64,000 nucleotides of DNA, taken from Streptomyces sp. DT2A-34 (GTDB lineage: Bacteria > Actinomycetota > Actinomycetes > Streptomycetales > Streptomycetaceae). The first letter of the stretch is position 1, and each line of letters starts with the position of its first letter. Where the stretch lies: contig NZ_JASTWJ010000001.1 in the NCBI RefSeq assembly GCF_030499515.1, positions 8,598,001 to 8,662,000 on the forward strand. Reading direction: 5' to 3'. A program made the position numbers and the translations under genes. The notes under the pieces were generated by a model. That model did not search any database, was not told the DNA's origin, and was given only the letters and a program-made list of their open reading frames with translations. Of the stretch, positions 40,578-48,803 are shown piece after piece.

Positions 40578-41908
40578 TGCTAGAAGGATATCGGATCGAA
40601 GGGCGACGCGCAGCCGAGATCGCGGCGAGCGTCGAGCGCGCGGTCGGGGACGGGGAACTGGAACCGGGGCAACTGCTGCCGCCCATGCGGGAGTTGGCGG
40701 TCACGCTGGGCGTGAACCCCAATACCGTCGCGGCCGCGTATCGCATCCTGCGTGAGCGCGGGGTGATCGAGACGGCGGGGCGTCGGGGCAGCCGGGTGCG
40801 GCCCAAGCCGGCCACGACCGGGCGCGAGTCCATCCGGGTGGACGTACCGGAGGGCGTACGGGACGTGGCCACCGGCAACCCGGACCCGATGCTGCTGCCG
40901 TCGTTGGCCAAGGCGTTCGCGGCGGCCGCCGAACAGAACGACCGCGCGCCCGTCATGTATGGGGACGAGGCTGTGGATCCGGAGTTGGCGCGCATCGCGC
41001 GGGCCGCGCTCGACGCCGACGGAGTCCCGGACGGGCCGATCGCCGTCACCTCCGGCTCGCTCGACATGATCGAACGGGTCCTCGCGGCCCACCTCAAGCC
41101 CGGCGACGCCGTCGCCGTCGAGGATCCCGGATGGGGCAGCCTGCTCGACCTGGTCCCGGCCGTCGGGCTGCGGACGGCTCCTGTCGGCGTGGACGACGAG
41201 GGCCCGCTCCCGGACGACGTGCGCCGGGCCCTGGAAGCGGGGGCGCGCGCCTTGATCGTCACCGACCGGGCGCAGAACCCGACGGGCGCGGTCGTGAGTG
41301 CCGCACGCGCGCGTGCCCTGCAATCCGTGCTGAAGGACCACCCCGACGTCCTGCTCATCGAGGACGACCACGGGCACGGCATCGTCGACCTGCCCCTGCA
41401 CGCTCTGGCCGGCGTTACCCGCTCCTGGGCGTTCGTCCGCTCGGCCGCCAAGGCGTACGGCCCCGACCTGCGGCTCGCCGTGTTCACCGGCGACGCCGTC
41501 ACCGTCGACCGGGTGCGAGGCCGCCAGCGCCTCGGCCCCGGCTGGGTCAGCCGCATCGGTCAGCGGGCCTTGGCGCGACTGTGGGCCGACGGCGCTGTCG
41601 ACCCGAAGGCGGTGGCGGCGGCGTACGCCGCGCGCCGGGACGCGCTGATCGCCGCGCTGGCGGAGCGGGGGATCACGGCACACGGACGCAGCGGGCTGAA
41701 CGTGTGGATTCCGGTGCCCGACGAGACGGGCGCCGTGGCCCGGCTACTGCACGCCGGCTGGGCCGTAGCACCAGGCGCCCGCTTCCGCATGAGTGCGCCG
41801 CCTGGGATCCGCATCACCATCGCGACGCTCGGCGCCGACGAGATCGCCCCGCTGGCAGACGCGGTGGCGAAGGCGGTTGGCTCAGCACCGCCGAGGGGTT
41901 ACGTCTAG
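40577..41908 (+). CDS. MocR-type GntR regulator with aminotransferase domain
   Basis: 443 residues. The N-terminal GntR winged helix (about 8-75: GDGELEPGQLLPPMRELAVT, VNPNTVAAAYRILRERGVIE) is followed by a fold-type I aminotransferase-like domain. That domain has NPTGAVVSAARA, an IEDDHGHGI PLP-ring aspartate region and SAAKAYGPDLRLAV carrying the presumed PLP lysine. Such regulators, like PdxR, sense PLP or amine ligands. The GTG start is chosen because a CATAAT box ends 7 nt before it; an ATG three codons earlier is within the promoter. A divergent PPOX-like gene is the probable target. Confidence 0.9.
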   Translation: MLEGYRIEGRRAAEIAASVERAVGDGELEPGQLLPPMRELAVTLGVNPNTVAAAYRILRERGVIETAGRRGSRVRPKPATTGRESIRVDVPEGVRDVATGNPDPMLLPSLAKAFAAAAEQNDRAPVMYGDEAVDPELARIARAALDADGVPDGPIAVTSGSLDMIERVLAAHLKPGDAVAVEDPGWGSLLDLVPAVGLRTAPVGVDDEGPLPDDVRRALEAGARALIVTDRAQNPTGAVVSAARARALQSVLKDHPDVLLIEDDHGHGIVDLPLHALAGVTRSWAFVRSAAKAYGPDLRLAVFTGDAVTVDRVRGRQRLGPGWVSRIGQRALARLWADGAVDPKAVAAAYAARRDALIAALAERGITAHGRSGLNVWIPVPDETGAVARLLHAGWAVAPGARFRMSAPPGIRITIATLGADEIAPLADAVAKAVGSAPPRGYV

Positions 41909-41929
41909 ACAGGGGCGGGTGCAGCCAAC

Positions 41930-42020
41930 CTGCTTTTTGGGGCGCGGGGCTGTATCGATGTGCGGCTCCGCCGCGTGGGCGCGACCAGCCACAATCGGCC
42001 CGCAGCCGCCAACACTCCCC
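41930..42020 (-). repeat. Streptomyces intergenic repeat element
   Basis: GGGGCGCGGGGCTGTATCGA and TGCGGCTCCGCCGCGTGGG, then GCGACCAGCCACAATCGGCC. This element recurs widely between genes in Streptomyces genomes. It holds the GCGGCTCCGCCGC hairpin and lies between the convergent MocR and EamA genes, where it may also act as a terminator. Confidence 0.75.
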
Positions 42021-42032
42021 GCCCCCACCCCA

Positions 42033-42968
42033 CTAGGCGCCCCGCTTGACCTGAGTAAGCGCCGCCCCCACAAGAACGACCACCGCACCCACCGGCGTCG
42101 ACCAGCTCAGAGATTCCCCGAGGACAGCCACCCCCGCAGCCGTGGCGATGACCGGAATGAAGTACGTGACCATCTGAGCCGTGGTCGGCCCCACCTCAGC
42201 GACCAGCCCGTACTGCAGCAGGACCGCGAGCCCTGTACCGAGCGCACCCAACGCCACGATCGCGAGCAGAGGCAGCACCGGAAAGCTGCTCGGCACGGAC
42301 GTGAACACCGGCGTCACAACGGCCAGTTGCACCGTGGCCAGCAGCAACTGCGCCCCGGTCAGCGACAGATGCGACTCACGGGACCCGGCCAGCGTACGCC
42401 GTACGTATATCCAGCCGATCGGGTAGCTCAACGAGGCCAGCAGCGCCATCACCGTCCCCGTGGCATCCAGCCCGTGAAAGCCCTGCCACGCCCCGAGCAC
42501 CGTCAGCACACCGAGGAAGCCGATCCCGAGACCCGCGACCCTGACCCGCGTCGGCCGGTCCTCGGAGAGGGCGACCAGGGACAGGGCCATGCCCCACAGC
42601 GGCGAGGTCGCGTTGCAGATGCCGGCGAGCGTGGACGGGATCGTCAGCTCGGAGTACGCGAACAACGAGAACGGCAGCGCGTTGAGCAGGAACGCGGCGA
42701 CCGTCAGATGCCCCCACGTGCGCGCCCCGCGCGGCAGTCGCTCCCGCTTCACCGCCATCGCCGCCGCCAGTACGGCCGTACCGAACACCAGCCGCCCGAG
42801 GGTGACTTGGAAGGGTGCGTAGCCGTCGGTGCCCACCTTGATGAGCAGGAAGCTGAAGCCCCAGATCAGGGACAGGGCGGCGAAGCGCAGACGCCAGTCG
42901 AGGCGGGCGCGGGGGAGTGGGCGGGCGGCGGCCTCGGCCGGGTTGCGGGACGTCGTGGCGGTGGTCAT
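42033..42968 (-). CDS. EamA-family (DMT) exporter 3
   Basis: About 311 residues, ten transmembrane helices, two EamA repeats: LRFAALSLIWGFSFLLIKVG opens the first, SYPIGWIYVRRTLAGSRESH links them, and TYFIPVIATAAGVAVLGESL closes the second. Substrate unknown. Start ATG 42968 (MTTATTSRNPAEA) is preferred to an upstream start that overlaps the regulatory region. It is divergent from a LysR gene over a short promoter region with inverted repeats, so LysR control of this exporter is likely. Confidence 0.87.
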   Translation of the reverse strand: MTTATTSRNPAEAAARPLPRARLDWRLRFAALSLIWGFSFLLIKVGTDGYAPFQVTLGRLVFGTAVLAAAMAVKRERLPRGARTWGHLTVAAFLLNALPFSLFAYSELTIPSTLAGICNATSPLWGMALSLVALSEDRPTRVRVAGLGIGFLGVLTVLGAWQGFHGLDATGTVMALLASLSYPIGWIYVRRTLAGSRESHLSLTGAQLLLATVQLAVVTPVFTSVPSSFPVLPLLAIVALGALGTGLAVLLQYGLVAEVGPTTAQMVTYFIPVIATAAGVAVLGESLSWSTPVGAVVVLVGAALTQVKRGA

Positions 42969-42990
42969 GGCAGCAACGATGCTGCAGCTG

Positions 42991-43034
42991 ATCTCGTAGC
43001 ACAATCGAGATTTCGCACGCGATATCTCGTAGCA
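42991..43034 (+). promoter_or_regulatory. LysR operator region
   Basis: ATCTCG-N9-CGAGAT (42991-43011) is an inverted repeat. ATCTCGTAGCA occurs twice (42991-43001 and 43024-43034), 33 nt or about three helical turns apart. It lies between the divergent EamA and LysR genes, as expected for LysR recognition and activation sites. Confidence 0.65.
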
Positions 43035-43042
43035 TTGCTTAC

Positions 43043-43945
43043 ATGTTGAATCTGGAGCGCCTGCGCACCCTCGACGCCCTCGCCCGGCACGGCTCGGTCA
43101 GCGGCGCGGCCGAGGGGCTGCACATCACGACGTCGGCCGTGTCGCAGCAGATGTCGAAGCTGGAGCGGGAGGTCGGCCAGCAGCTCCTCGCCAAGAACGG
43201 CCGGGGTGTCCGGCTCACCGACGCGGGCCGGCTGCTGGCCGAGCACGCGGCGCGCATCCTGTCGCAGGTCGAGCTGGCCCAGTCCGACCTGGAGGCGCAG
43301 CGCGGGAAGGTCGTCGGTGAGTTGCGGCTGGCCGCGTTCCCGACGGGCGCCCGAGGGCTGTTCCCGGCCGCGCTCTCCGCCCTGCGCACGGCGCATCCCG
43401 CGCTGCGCGTGCGCAGTTGCGAGCTGGAGCCGGAGAGCGGCATCGCCGGGGTGATCCGCGGCGACCTCGACCTGGCCGTCGTGCTCGACTGGTACAACAA
43501 GCCGATGGCGCTGCCCGAGGGCCTGGTCAAGGCGCACATCCTGGACGATCCGGCCGACGTGGCGATGCCCGCGGGGCACCGGTTCGCCGACCGGGACGAG
43601 GTGGACCTCGCCGAGTTCGCCGAGGACGAGTGGATCACCTGGGGCGAGGGCGAGTTCTGCCACGAGTGGCTGATGTTCACGCTGCGCTCCAAGGGCATCG
43701 AGCCCCTTCTCGGCCACCGCGCCCCTGAGACACACACCCAGCTGGCGCTGGTCGCGGCCGGACTCGGCGTGTGCATCGCGCCGCTGCTGGGGCGGCACCC
43801 GATGCCCGCGGGGGTGGTGACCGTGCCGTTGAAGCAGCGGGTGCGGCGCCATGTGTACGTCGTCTGGCGAGCCGACGCCGACCGCCGACCGTCGATCCGG
43901 GCGGCGGTGCGGGCGCTGCAAGAGGCAGGGGCGAACGTCTCCTGA
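43043..43945 (+). CDS. LysR-family transcriptional regulator
   Basis: 300 residues. N-terminal helix-turn-helix at residues 1-60 (LERLRTLDALARHGSVSGAA, HITTSAVSQQMSKLEREVGQ) and a periplasmic-binding-protein-like effector domain from about 90 (GELRLAAFPTGARGLFPAAL). It belongs to the IciA/ArgP-like side of the family by its short HTH spacing, but the effector is unknown. The gene is divergent from EamA exporter 3, and the intervening repeats fit LysR autoregulation and exporter activation. Confidence 0.92.
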   Translation: MLNLERLRTLDALARHGSVSGAAEGLHITTSAVSQQMSKLEREVGQQLLAKNGRGVRLTDAGRLLAEHAARILSQVELAQSDLEAQRGKVVGELRLAAFPTGARGLFPAALSALRTAHPALRVRSCELEPESGIAGVIRGDLDLAVVLDWYNKPMALPEGLVKAHILDDPADVAMPAGHRFADRDEVDLAEFAEDEWITWGEGEFCHEWLMFTLRSKGIEPLLGHRAPETHTQLALVAAGLGVCIAPLLGRHPMPAGVVTVPLKQRVRRHVYVVWRADADRRPSIRAAVRALQEAGANVS

Positions 43946-43951
43946 CGCCGC

Positions 43952-44422
43952 CTACAGCGCTCCCAGCTTCCGGAAGTCCCAGGACACGATCTTCTCGGGC
44001 GTCAGCCGCACCCACGCGTGCCGGCCGTCGTGCGGCATCTCGTCGAGGCCGAAGTTCTTGCGCGCGAACAGCGTCTCGGGCACGTCGAGTTCGGCGCGCA
44101 GCTCGCCGACGCGAGGGCTCTCGCCCACGAACTCGACGGTTCCGGACAGCTCGACGCCGCGCAGCTGCTCGTACTCCTCACCCGTGTCGATCACGACGGC
44201 GACCCGCGGATCGCGGCGCATCTCGGCCCACCGCTTGCTGCGGACGACCGAGTACAGCCACAGCGAGGTGCCGTCCCAGGCGAACCACAGGGCGCTGACA
44301 TGCGGGAAGCCGTCGGCGGACACCGTGGCGACCCGGCAGGTGCGCTGGCTGGTGAGGAACTCGTCCAGCTCACCGGGCGTCATCATGATCTTCCGGCCCC
44401 GGCGCTGCTCAGTGACGGTCAT
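43952..44422 (-). CDS. F420/FMN-dependent PPOX-class flavoprotein
   Basis: 156 residues of the PPOX-class split barrel: EFLTSQRTCRVATVSADGFP, SALWFAWDGTSLWLYSVVRS, WAEMRRDPRVAVVIDTGEEY and the C-terminal WVRLTPEKIVSWDFRKLG. Many actinobacterial members bind F420 and reduce or oxidise small molecules; the substrate is unknown. It starts ATG at 44422 and ends 6 nt from the convergent LysR gene, so no terminator fits between them. Confidence 0.87.
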   Translation of the reverse strand: MTVTEQRRGRKIMMTPGELDEFLTSQRTCRVATVSADGFPHVSALWFAWDGTSLWLYSVVRSKRWAEMRRDPRVAVVIDTGEEYEQLRGVELSGTVEFVGESPRVGELRAELDVPETLFARKNFGLDEMPHDGRHAWVRLTPEKIVSWDFRKLGAL

Positions 44423-44582
44423 GCGGCCCCCTCTTCTCTCACGTCGTGTCAGAGGAGAGATCCTCTGACATCACGTCAGAAAAGGATGGGTCGTCTTCCG
44501 TCCACACGCAATGGTGGTTCCGTCCTCACCCGAACGTGGCTACGCTCGCCGCCCCACGCCGCCGTCGGTCACAGGGGGACCC

Positions 44583-45233
44583 ATGCCGTCGTACGCCGAA
44601 CTCAGCGACCTCCTCGACCCCGCGACCACGGTCGTGCTCACCGTCGAGTGCCAGCAGGGCGTCGTCGGACCGGACAGCGCGCTGCCCGAACTCGCCGAGC
44701 AGGCCCGCTCCTCGGGAGCCCTGGCCAACGTCGCCCGGCTGGTCGCGGCCGCCCACGAGAGCGGCGTCCAGGTGATCCACGCGATCGCCGAACGCCGCCC
44801 CGACGGCCGCGGCGCGGGCCGCAACGCCCGCCTCTTCCGGGCCGCCGAACGGCTCCCCGTCCAGCAGCTGTCCGGCACGGCCGCCGTACGCGTGGCGGCG
44901 CCGATCGAGGTCGCCGAGGAGGACTTCGTCGTACGACGGCTGCACGGCCTGTCCCCGATCCAGGGCACCGACGTCGACGCCCTGTTGCGCAACCTCGGCT
45001 GCCGCACGCTGATCGTCACCGGAGTCTCGGCCAACGTGGCGATCCCCAACGCCGTCTTCGACGCCGTGAACCGGGGTTACGTCGTGGTCGTGCCGCGGGA
45101 CGCCATCGCGGGGGCGCCCTCCGACTACACCCCCGCGATGATCCGCCACACCCTCGCATTGGTCGCCACGGTCGCGACCACGGACGAGGTACTGGACGGC
45201 TTCAAGCGCCCGCGCCGGGTCAGGCGAGGGTGA
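44583..45233 (+). CDS. Isochorismatase-like protein lacking the catalytic triad
   Basis: 216 residues with the isochorismatase/cysteine-hydrolase fold. The three catalytic positions are all altered. The strand usually carrying Asp reads VVLTVECQQG, with Glu. The Lys position reads DFVVRRLHGLSP, with Arg. The nucleophile position reads VTGVSANVAIPN, without Cys. A hydrolase reaction by the usual mechanism is therefore unlikely. AGGGGG lies a few nt before the ATG. The last 14 nt overlap the 3' end of the convergent Rieske gene. Confidence 0.82.
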   Translation: MPSYAELSDLLDPATTVVLTVECQQGVVGPDSALPELAEQARSSGALANVARLVAAAHESGVQVIHAIAERRPDGRGAGRNARLFRAAERLPVQQLSGTAAVRVAAPIEVAEEDFVVRRLHGLSPIQGTDVDALLRNLGCRTLIVTGVSANVAIPNAVFDAVNRGYVVVVPRDAIAGAPSDYTPAMIRHTLALVATVATTDEVLDGFKRPRRVRRG

Positions 45234-45708
45234 TCGAGTCGCCCGTCACGCTGATCTGCTTGGCGGCCAGCGGCTCGGTGGCGGGCCCCTTCTTCACGCT
45301 GCCGTCCAGGACGGAGAACTGGCTCTTGTGGCAGGCGCAGGTGATCGTGTCGCCCTGCAGGTCCGTCATCGGACAGTTCTGGTGGGTGCAGATCGTCGAG
45401 AAGGCCTTGTAGTCACCGGCCGTCGGCTGCGAGACCACCACCTTCTCGTCGCTGAAGACCTTGCCGCCGCCCTCCGGGATGTCGCCGGTCTTCGCGAGCG
45501 CCGCACCACCGGCACCGGCCTCGCCGGACGAGCCACTCGCTTCGGTGCTCGCACCGCCACTGGCGGCGCCCTGTTCGGTGGACGAGCCGGACGCGTCGTC
45601 GTCCGACCCGCACGCGGTCAGCGCAACGGCGAGCCCCGCCGAGCCGACCGCCGCCACGACGGTACGGCGACTCGGGCCCGACACCGGCTGAACTGATTTG
45701 CTGGTCAT
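45220..45708 (-). CDS. Rieske [2Fe-2S] lipoprotein
   Basis: 162 residues. A twin-arginine signal (SRRTVVAAVGSAGLAVALTA) ends in a lipobox Cys, giving a Tat-exported, lipid-anchored protein. A Ser/Gly/Ala linker of about 40 residues precedes the Rieske domain. Cluster ligands lie in CTHQNC and CACHKSQF (Cys-His pairs). It is an electron-transfer protein outside the membrane; its partner is unknown, as no oxygenase or cytochrome gene is adjacent. The stop overlaps the convergent isochorismatase-like gene by 14 nt. Confidence 0.92.
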   Translation of the reverse strand: MTSKSVQPVSGPSRRTVVAAVGSAGLAVALTACGSDDDASGSSTEQGAASGGASTEASGSSGEAGAGGAALAKTGDIPEGGGKVFSDEKVVVSQPTAGDYKAFSTICTHQNCPMTDLQGDTITCACHKSQFSVLDGSVKKGPATEPLAAKQISVTGDSITLA

Positions 45709-45928
45709 GCTGAAGTTCCTTCCACGGATTCTTGATCTGGCGAGAGGTACGGTCCTTCGGGACCGGCTGTTCAGACGCAGTCGAAATCTTGACCCGGTCC
45801 GGCGAAGAGGTGGGTAAAGCGGAGCTGTCGGTTCACTGTCCGGCGCTGTCGATCCGCTGTCGGCGCAAACCCGCCGTCGCCCGCCCGGGCCGCCCCGTGC
45901 CCCGCCTCCGCGCCAGTAACCTGGGGCG

Positions 45929-46684
45929 ATGCTCAAGGAAGTCATCGCGACCCGCTTCATCACGCCCCTGCGTGAGGGCGGCTCGCTGCCGGGGCTCGTC
46001 GAGGCCGACGATTTCGGGACGTACGTCATCAAGTTCACCGGTGCCGGACAGGGCCGCAAGACGCTGGTCGCCGAGGTCGTCTGCGGTGAACTCGCCCGCA
46101 GGCTGGGCTTCCGGGTGCCCCGCCTGGTGACCGTGGAGCTCGACCCGGTACTGGGGCTCGGCGAACCCGACCAGGAGGTGCAGGGGCTGCTCAAGTCCAG
46201 CGGCGGCACCAACCTCGGCATGGACTTCCTCTCCGGCGCGCTCGGCTTCGACCCCCTCGCGTTCGAGGTGAGCCCGGAAGACGCCGGCCGGATCGTCTGG
46301 TTCGACGCCCTGGTGAACAACGTCGACCGCTCCTGGCGCAACCCCAACCTGCTGATGTGGCAGGGCGAGTTGTGGCTCATCGACCACGGCGCGACCATGA
46401 TCTGGCAGCACAACTGGCCCGGGGCACAGGCTTCGGCGGCGCGCCCGTACGACGCCTCCGAGCATGCCCTGGCCTCCTTCGCCCCGGATGTGCGGGCAGC
46501 CGCGGCCGAGTTGGCGCCGCTGGTCACCGAGGAACTGCTCGCCGAGGTGACCGCCGAGATCCCCGGCGTGTGGCTGGCGGACGAACCGGGGTTCGAGTCG
46601 GCGGACGCGCTCCGGAGGGCGTACACGCAGCCACTGGTCGCACGGGCCGCCGTCATCCACGAACGCATCGAGGGGATCAAGTGA
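45929..46684 (+). CDS. HipA-like kinase-fold protein
   Basis: 251 residues related to the kinase core of HipA. The ATP-site lysine lies in GTYVIKFTGAGQGRKTLVAE, the catalytic Asp-Asn loop in FDALVNNVDRSWRNPN, and a DFG-like metal-binding site in LWLIDHGATM. The HipA N-terminal subdomain and HipB-type antitoxin are absent. The gene overlaps the DUF3037 gene by 4 nt (GTGA), a partnership seen in many bacteria with no known function. A toxin, stress kinase or small-molecule kinase are all possible. Confidence 0.82.
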   Translation: MLKEVIATRFITPLREGGSLPGLVEADDFGTYVIKFTGAGQGRKTLVAEVVCGELARRLGFRVPRLVTVELDPVLGLGEPDQEVQGLLKSSGGTNLGMDFLSGALGFDPLAFEVSPEDAGRIVWFDALVNNVDRSWRNPNLLMWQGELWLIDHGATMIWQHNWPGAQASAARPYDASEHALASFAPDVRAAAAELAPLVTEELLAEVTAEIPGVWLADEPGFESADALRRAYTQPLVARAAVIHERIEGIK

Positions 46685-47091
46685 GCGAGCGCACCCTGGG
46701 GACCCGTTCCCGCACGCAGGACGTCTTCGAGTACGCGCTGCTGCGGGTCGTCCCGCGCATCGAGCGCGGGGAGTGCCTCAACGCCGGCGTGCTGGTGTAC
46801 TGCCGCGCCCGGTCCTTCGTCGCCGCCCGGACCCACCTGGACGAGACCAGACTGCGCGCGCTGGACGCCGATGCCGATGTCGCCGGAGTGCGGGCCGCAC
46901 TCCGGGCCGTCGAGGGCGTCTGCGCGGGCGGCGACGCGGCGGGGCAGGCCGGGGGTGACGACGCCGGCCGGCGCTTTCGCTGGCTGATCGCGCCCCGCTC
47001 GACGGTCGTCCAGCCGGGGCCCGTGCACACCGGGCTCACCTCGAATCCGGCGGCCGAGGCGGAGCGGCTGCTCGATCTGTTGGTGAAGTGA
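46681..47091 (+). CDS. DUF3037 family protein
   Basis: 136 residues: FEYALLRVVPRIERGECLNA, GVLVYCRARSFVAARTHLDE, then RRFRWLIAPRSTVVQPGPVH and a C-terminal LLDLLVK. This is the DUF3037 family, often encoded next to HipA-like kinases, function unknown. GTG start overlaps the upstream stop (GTGA), so synthesis is coupled at roughly equal levels. Cytoplasmic by sequence, with no recognisable DNA-binding motif, which weakens a classic antitoxin-repressor role. Confidence 0.83.
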   Translation: MSERTLGTRSRTQDVFEYALLRVVPRIERGECLNAGVLVYCRARSFVAARTHLDETRLRALDADADVAGVRAALRAVEGVCAGGDAAGQAGGDDAGRRFRWLIAPRSTVVQPGPVHTGLTSNPAAEAERLLDLLVK

Positions 47092-47139
47092 CAAACCGGG
47101 TTACGGATCAGGTAATGGATCACATGCGTGCGGTGGCCG

Positions 47140-47168
47140 TTGACACCGCGTGCCAGGACTTCTAGCGT
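47140..47168 (+). promoter_or_regulatory. Consensus promoter of the fabG unit
   Basis: TTGACA (47140-47145), 17-nt spacer, TAGCGT (47163-47168): a near-consensus housekeeping promoter about 50 nt before the fabG start. Confidence 0.75.
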
Positions 47169-47183
47169 CACGTCCATCGAAGG

Positions 47184-47200
47184 TACTAAGCGGTCGCTCA
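47184..47200 (+). promoter_or_regulatory. TetR-type operator-like site
   Basis: TACTAAGCGGTCGCTCA resembles the TACTAAGCGnnnGCTTAGTA-type dyad of TetR regulators of fatty-acid genes. It lies just after the expected transcription start, so it could block fabG transcription. Confidence 0.4.
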
Positions 47201-47217
47201 CCCGAGGAGAGTCATCC

Positions 47218-47979
47218 ATGTCCACCACTGAGCAGCGGGTCGCCGTAGTCACCGGCGGAGCGCGCGGCATCGGCGCCGCCACCGCCGTACGCCTGGCCGC
47301 CGAGGGCCGCGCGGTCGCCGTGATCGACCTCGACGAGGCCGCCTGCAAGGACACCGTGGAGAAGATCACCGCGGCCGGCGGCAAGGCCATCGCGGTCGGC
47401 TGCGACGTCTCCGACGAGGCGCAGGTCGAGGCGGCCGTCGCGCGGATCGCCGAGGAGCTCGGTGCCCCGACGATCCTGGTCAACAACGCGGGTGTGCTCC
47501 GTGACAACCTGCTGTTCAAGATGAGCGTCGCCGACTGGGACACCGTCATGAACGTGCACCTGCGCGGCGCCTTCCTGATGTCCAAGGCCTGTCAGAAGCA
47601 CATGGTGGACGCGGGCTTCGGCCGGATCGTCAACCTCTCCTCGTCCTCCGCGCTCGGCAACCGCGGCCAGGTCAACTACTCCGCCGCCAAGGCCGGTCTC
47701 CAGGGCTTCACCAAGACCCTCGCCAAGGAGCTCGGCAAGTTCGGCGTCACCGCCAACGCCGTCGCCCCCGGCTTCATCGCCACCGAGATGACCAAGGCCA
47801 CCGCCGACCGCGTCGGCATGGGCTTCGAGGACTTCAAGGCCGCCGCCGCCACCCAGATCCCGGTGGCCCGGGTCGGTGAGCCGGAGGACATCGCCAACGC
47901 CATCGCCTTCTTCACCGGCGAGGCGGCCGGCTTCGTCTCCGGCCAGGTGCTGTACGTCGCCGGCGGACCGCTCGACTAG
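47218..47979 (+). CDS. fabG: SDR reductase, FabG-type (3-oxoacyl-ACP reductase)
   Basis: 253 residues, classical short-chain dehydrogenase. The cofactor loop is TGGARGIGAA (residues about 12-21), NNAG follows at about 88-91, and the catalytic Ser and YxxxK lie in NLSSSSALGNRGQVNYSAAK. It reduces 3-oxoacyl thioesters or similar ketones with NADPH; FabG-type naming is by similarity. CGAGGAG lies about 7 nt before the ATG. It is preceded by a strong promoter with a TetR-like site, and a second SDR gene follows after 20 nt. Confidence 0.88.
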   Translation: MSTTEQRVAVVTGGARGIGAATAVRLAAEGRAVAVIDLDEAACKDTVEKITAAGGKAIAVGCDVSDEAQVEAAVARIAEELGAPTILVNNAGVLRDNLLFKMSVADWDTVMNVHLRGAFLMSKACQKHMVDAGFGRIVNLSSSSALGNRGQVNYSAAKAGLQGFTKTLAKELGKFGVTANAVAPGFIATEMTKATADRVGMGFEDFKAAAATQIPVARVGEPEDIANAIAFFTGEAAGFVSGQVLYVAGGPLD

Positions 47980-47999
47980 GGAACTGGGGACACACGGAC

Positions 48000-48761
48000 A
48001 TGACTGGACTGCCTGAACTCTCCGGCAAGGTCGCCCTCGTCACGGGCGGCAGCCGCGGCATCGGCTACGGCGTCGCCGAGGCGCTCGTCGCCCGCGGCGA
48101 CCGCGTCGTCATCACCGGCCGGGGCGAGGACGCCCTCAAGGAGGCCGTCGAGCAGCTCGGCGCCGACCGCGCCGTCTACGTGGCCGGCAAGGCGCACGAC
48201 GAGGCCCACCAGGCCGTCGCCGTCGAGCGCGCCATGGAGGCCTTCGGCCGCGTCGACTACCTGATCAACAACGCCGGCACGAACCCGGTGTTCGGGCCGC
48301 TCGCCGACCTCGACCTGGGTGTCGCGCGCAAGGTCTTCGAGACCAACGTGATCTCGGCGCTGGGCTTCGCTCAGAAGACCTGGCACGCCTGGCAGAAGGA
48401 CAACGGCGGCGCGATCGTCAACATCGCCTCCGTCGCGGGCATCGCGCCCTCGCCGTTCATCGCCGCCTACGGCGTCAGCAAGGCCGCGATGATCAACCTC
48501 ACCCAGCAGATGGCGCACGAGTTCGCGCCCAAGGTACGGGTCAACGCGATCGCCCCGGCCGTGGTGAAGACCAAGTTCGCCGAGGCCCTGTACGAGGGCC
48601 GGGAGGCGGAGGCCGCCGCGTCCTACCCGCTGGGCCGGCTCGGCGTGCCCTCCGACATCGGCGGCGCCGCCGCGTTCCTCACCTCGGACCAGTCCGACTG
48701 GGTCACCGGGCAGACGCTCGTCGTCGACGGCGGCATCTTCCTCAACGCCGGCGTCGGCTGA
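48000..48761 (+). CDS. SDR-family oxidoreductase
   Basis: 253 residues, classical SDR: TGGSRGIGYG cofactor loop near the N-terminus, LINNAGTNPVFGPL, and the catalytic Ser and YxxxK in NIASVAGIAPSPFIAAYGVS. The C-terminal GQTLVVDGGIFLNAG is usual for the family. Substrate unknown. It begins 20 nt after the fabG-type gene and shares its promoter, so the two act together on a fatty-acyl or ketone substrate. A terminator follows at 48804-48840. Confidence 0.88.
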   Translation: MTGLPELSGKVALVTGGSRGIGYGVAEALVARGDRVVITGRGEDALKEAVEQLGADRAVYVAGKAHDEAHQAVAVERAMEAFGRVDYLINNAGTNPVFGPLADLDLGVARKVFETNVISALGFAQKTWHAWQKDNGGAIVNIASVAGIAPSPFIAAYGVSKAAMINLTQQMAHEFAPKVRVNAIAPAVVKTKFAEALYEGREAEAAASYPLGRLGVPSDIGGAAAFLTSDQSDWVTGQTLVVDGGIFLNAGVG

Positions 48762-48803
48762 CGCAGGCGACTCAGAAAACAGGACACAGGACACAGGACT
48801 CAG

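Noticed and set aside
47092..47217. Longer fabG starting at 47128
   Set aside because: That start precedes the TTGACA/TAGCGT promoter; the ATG at 47218 has a ribosome site and matches family length.
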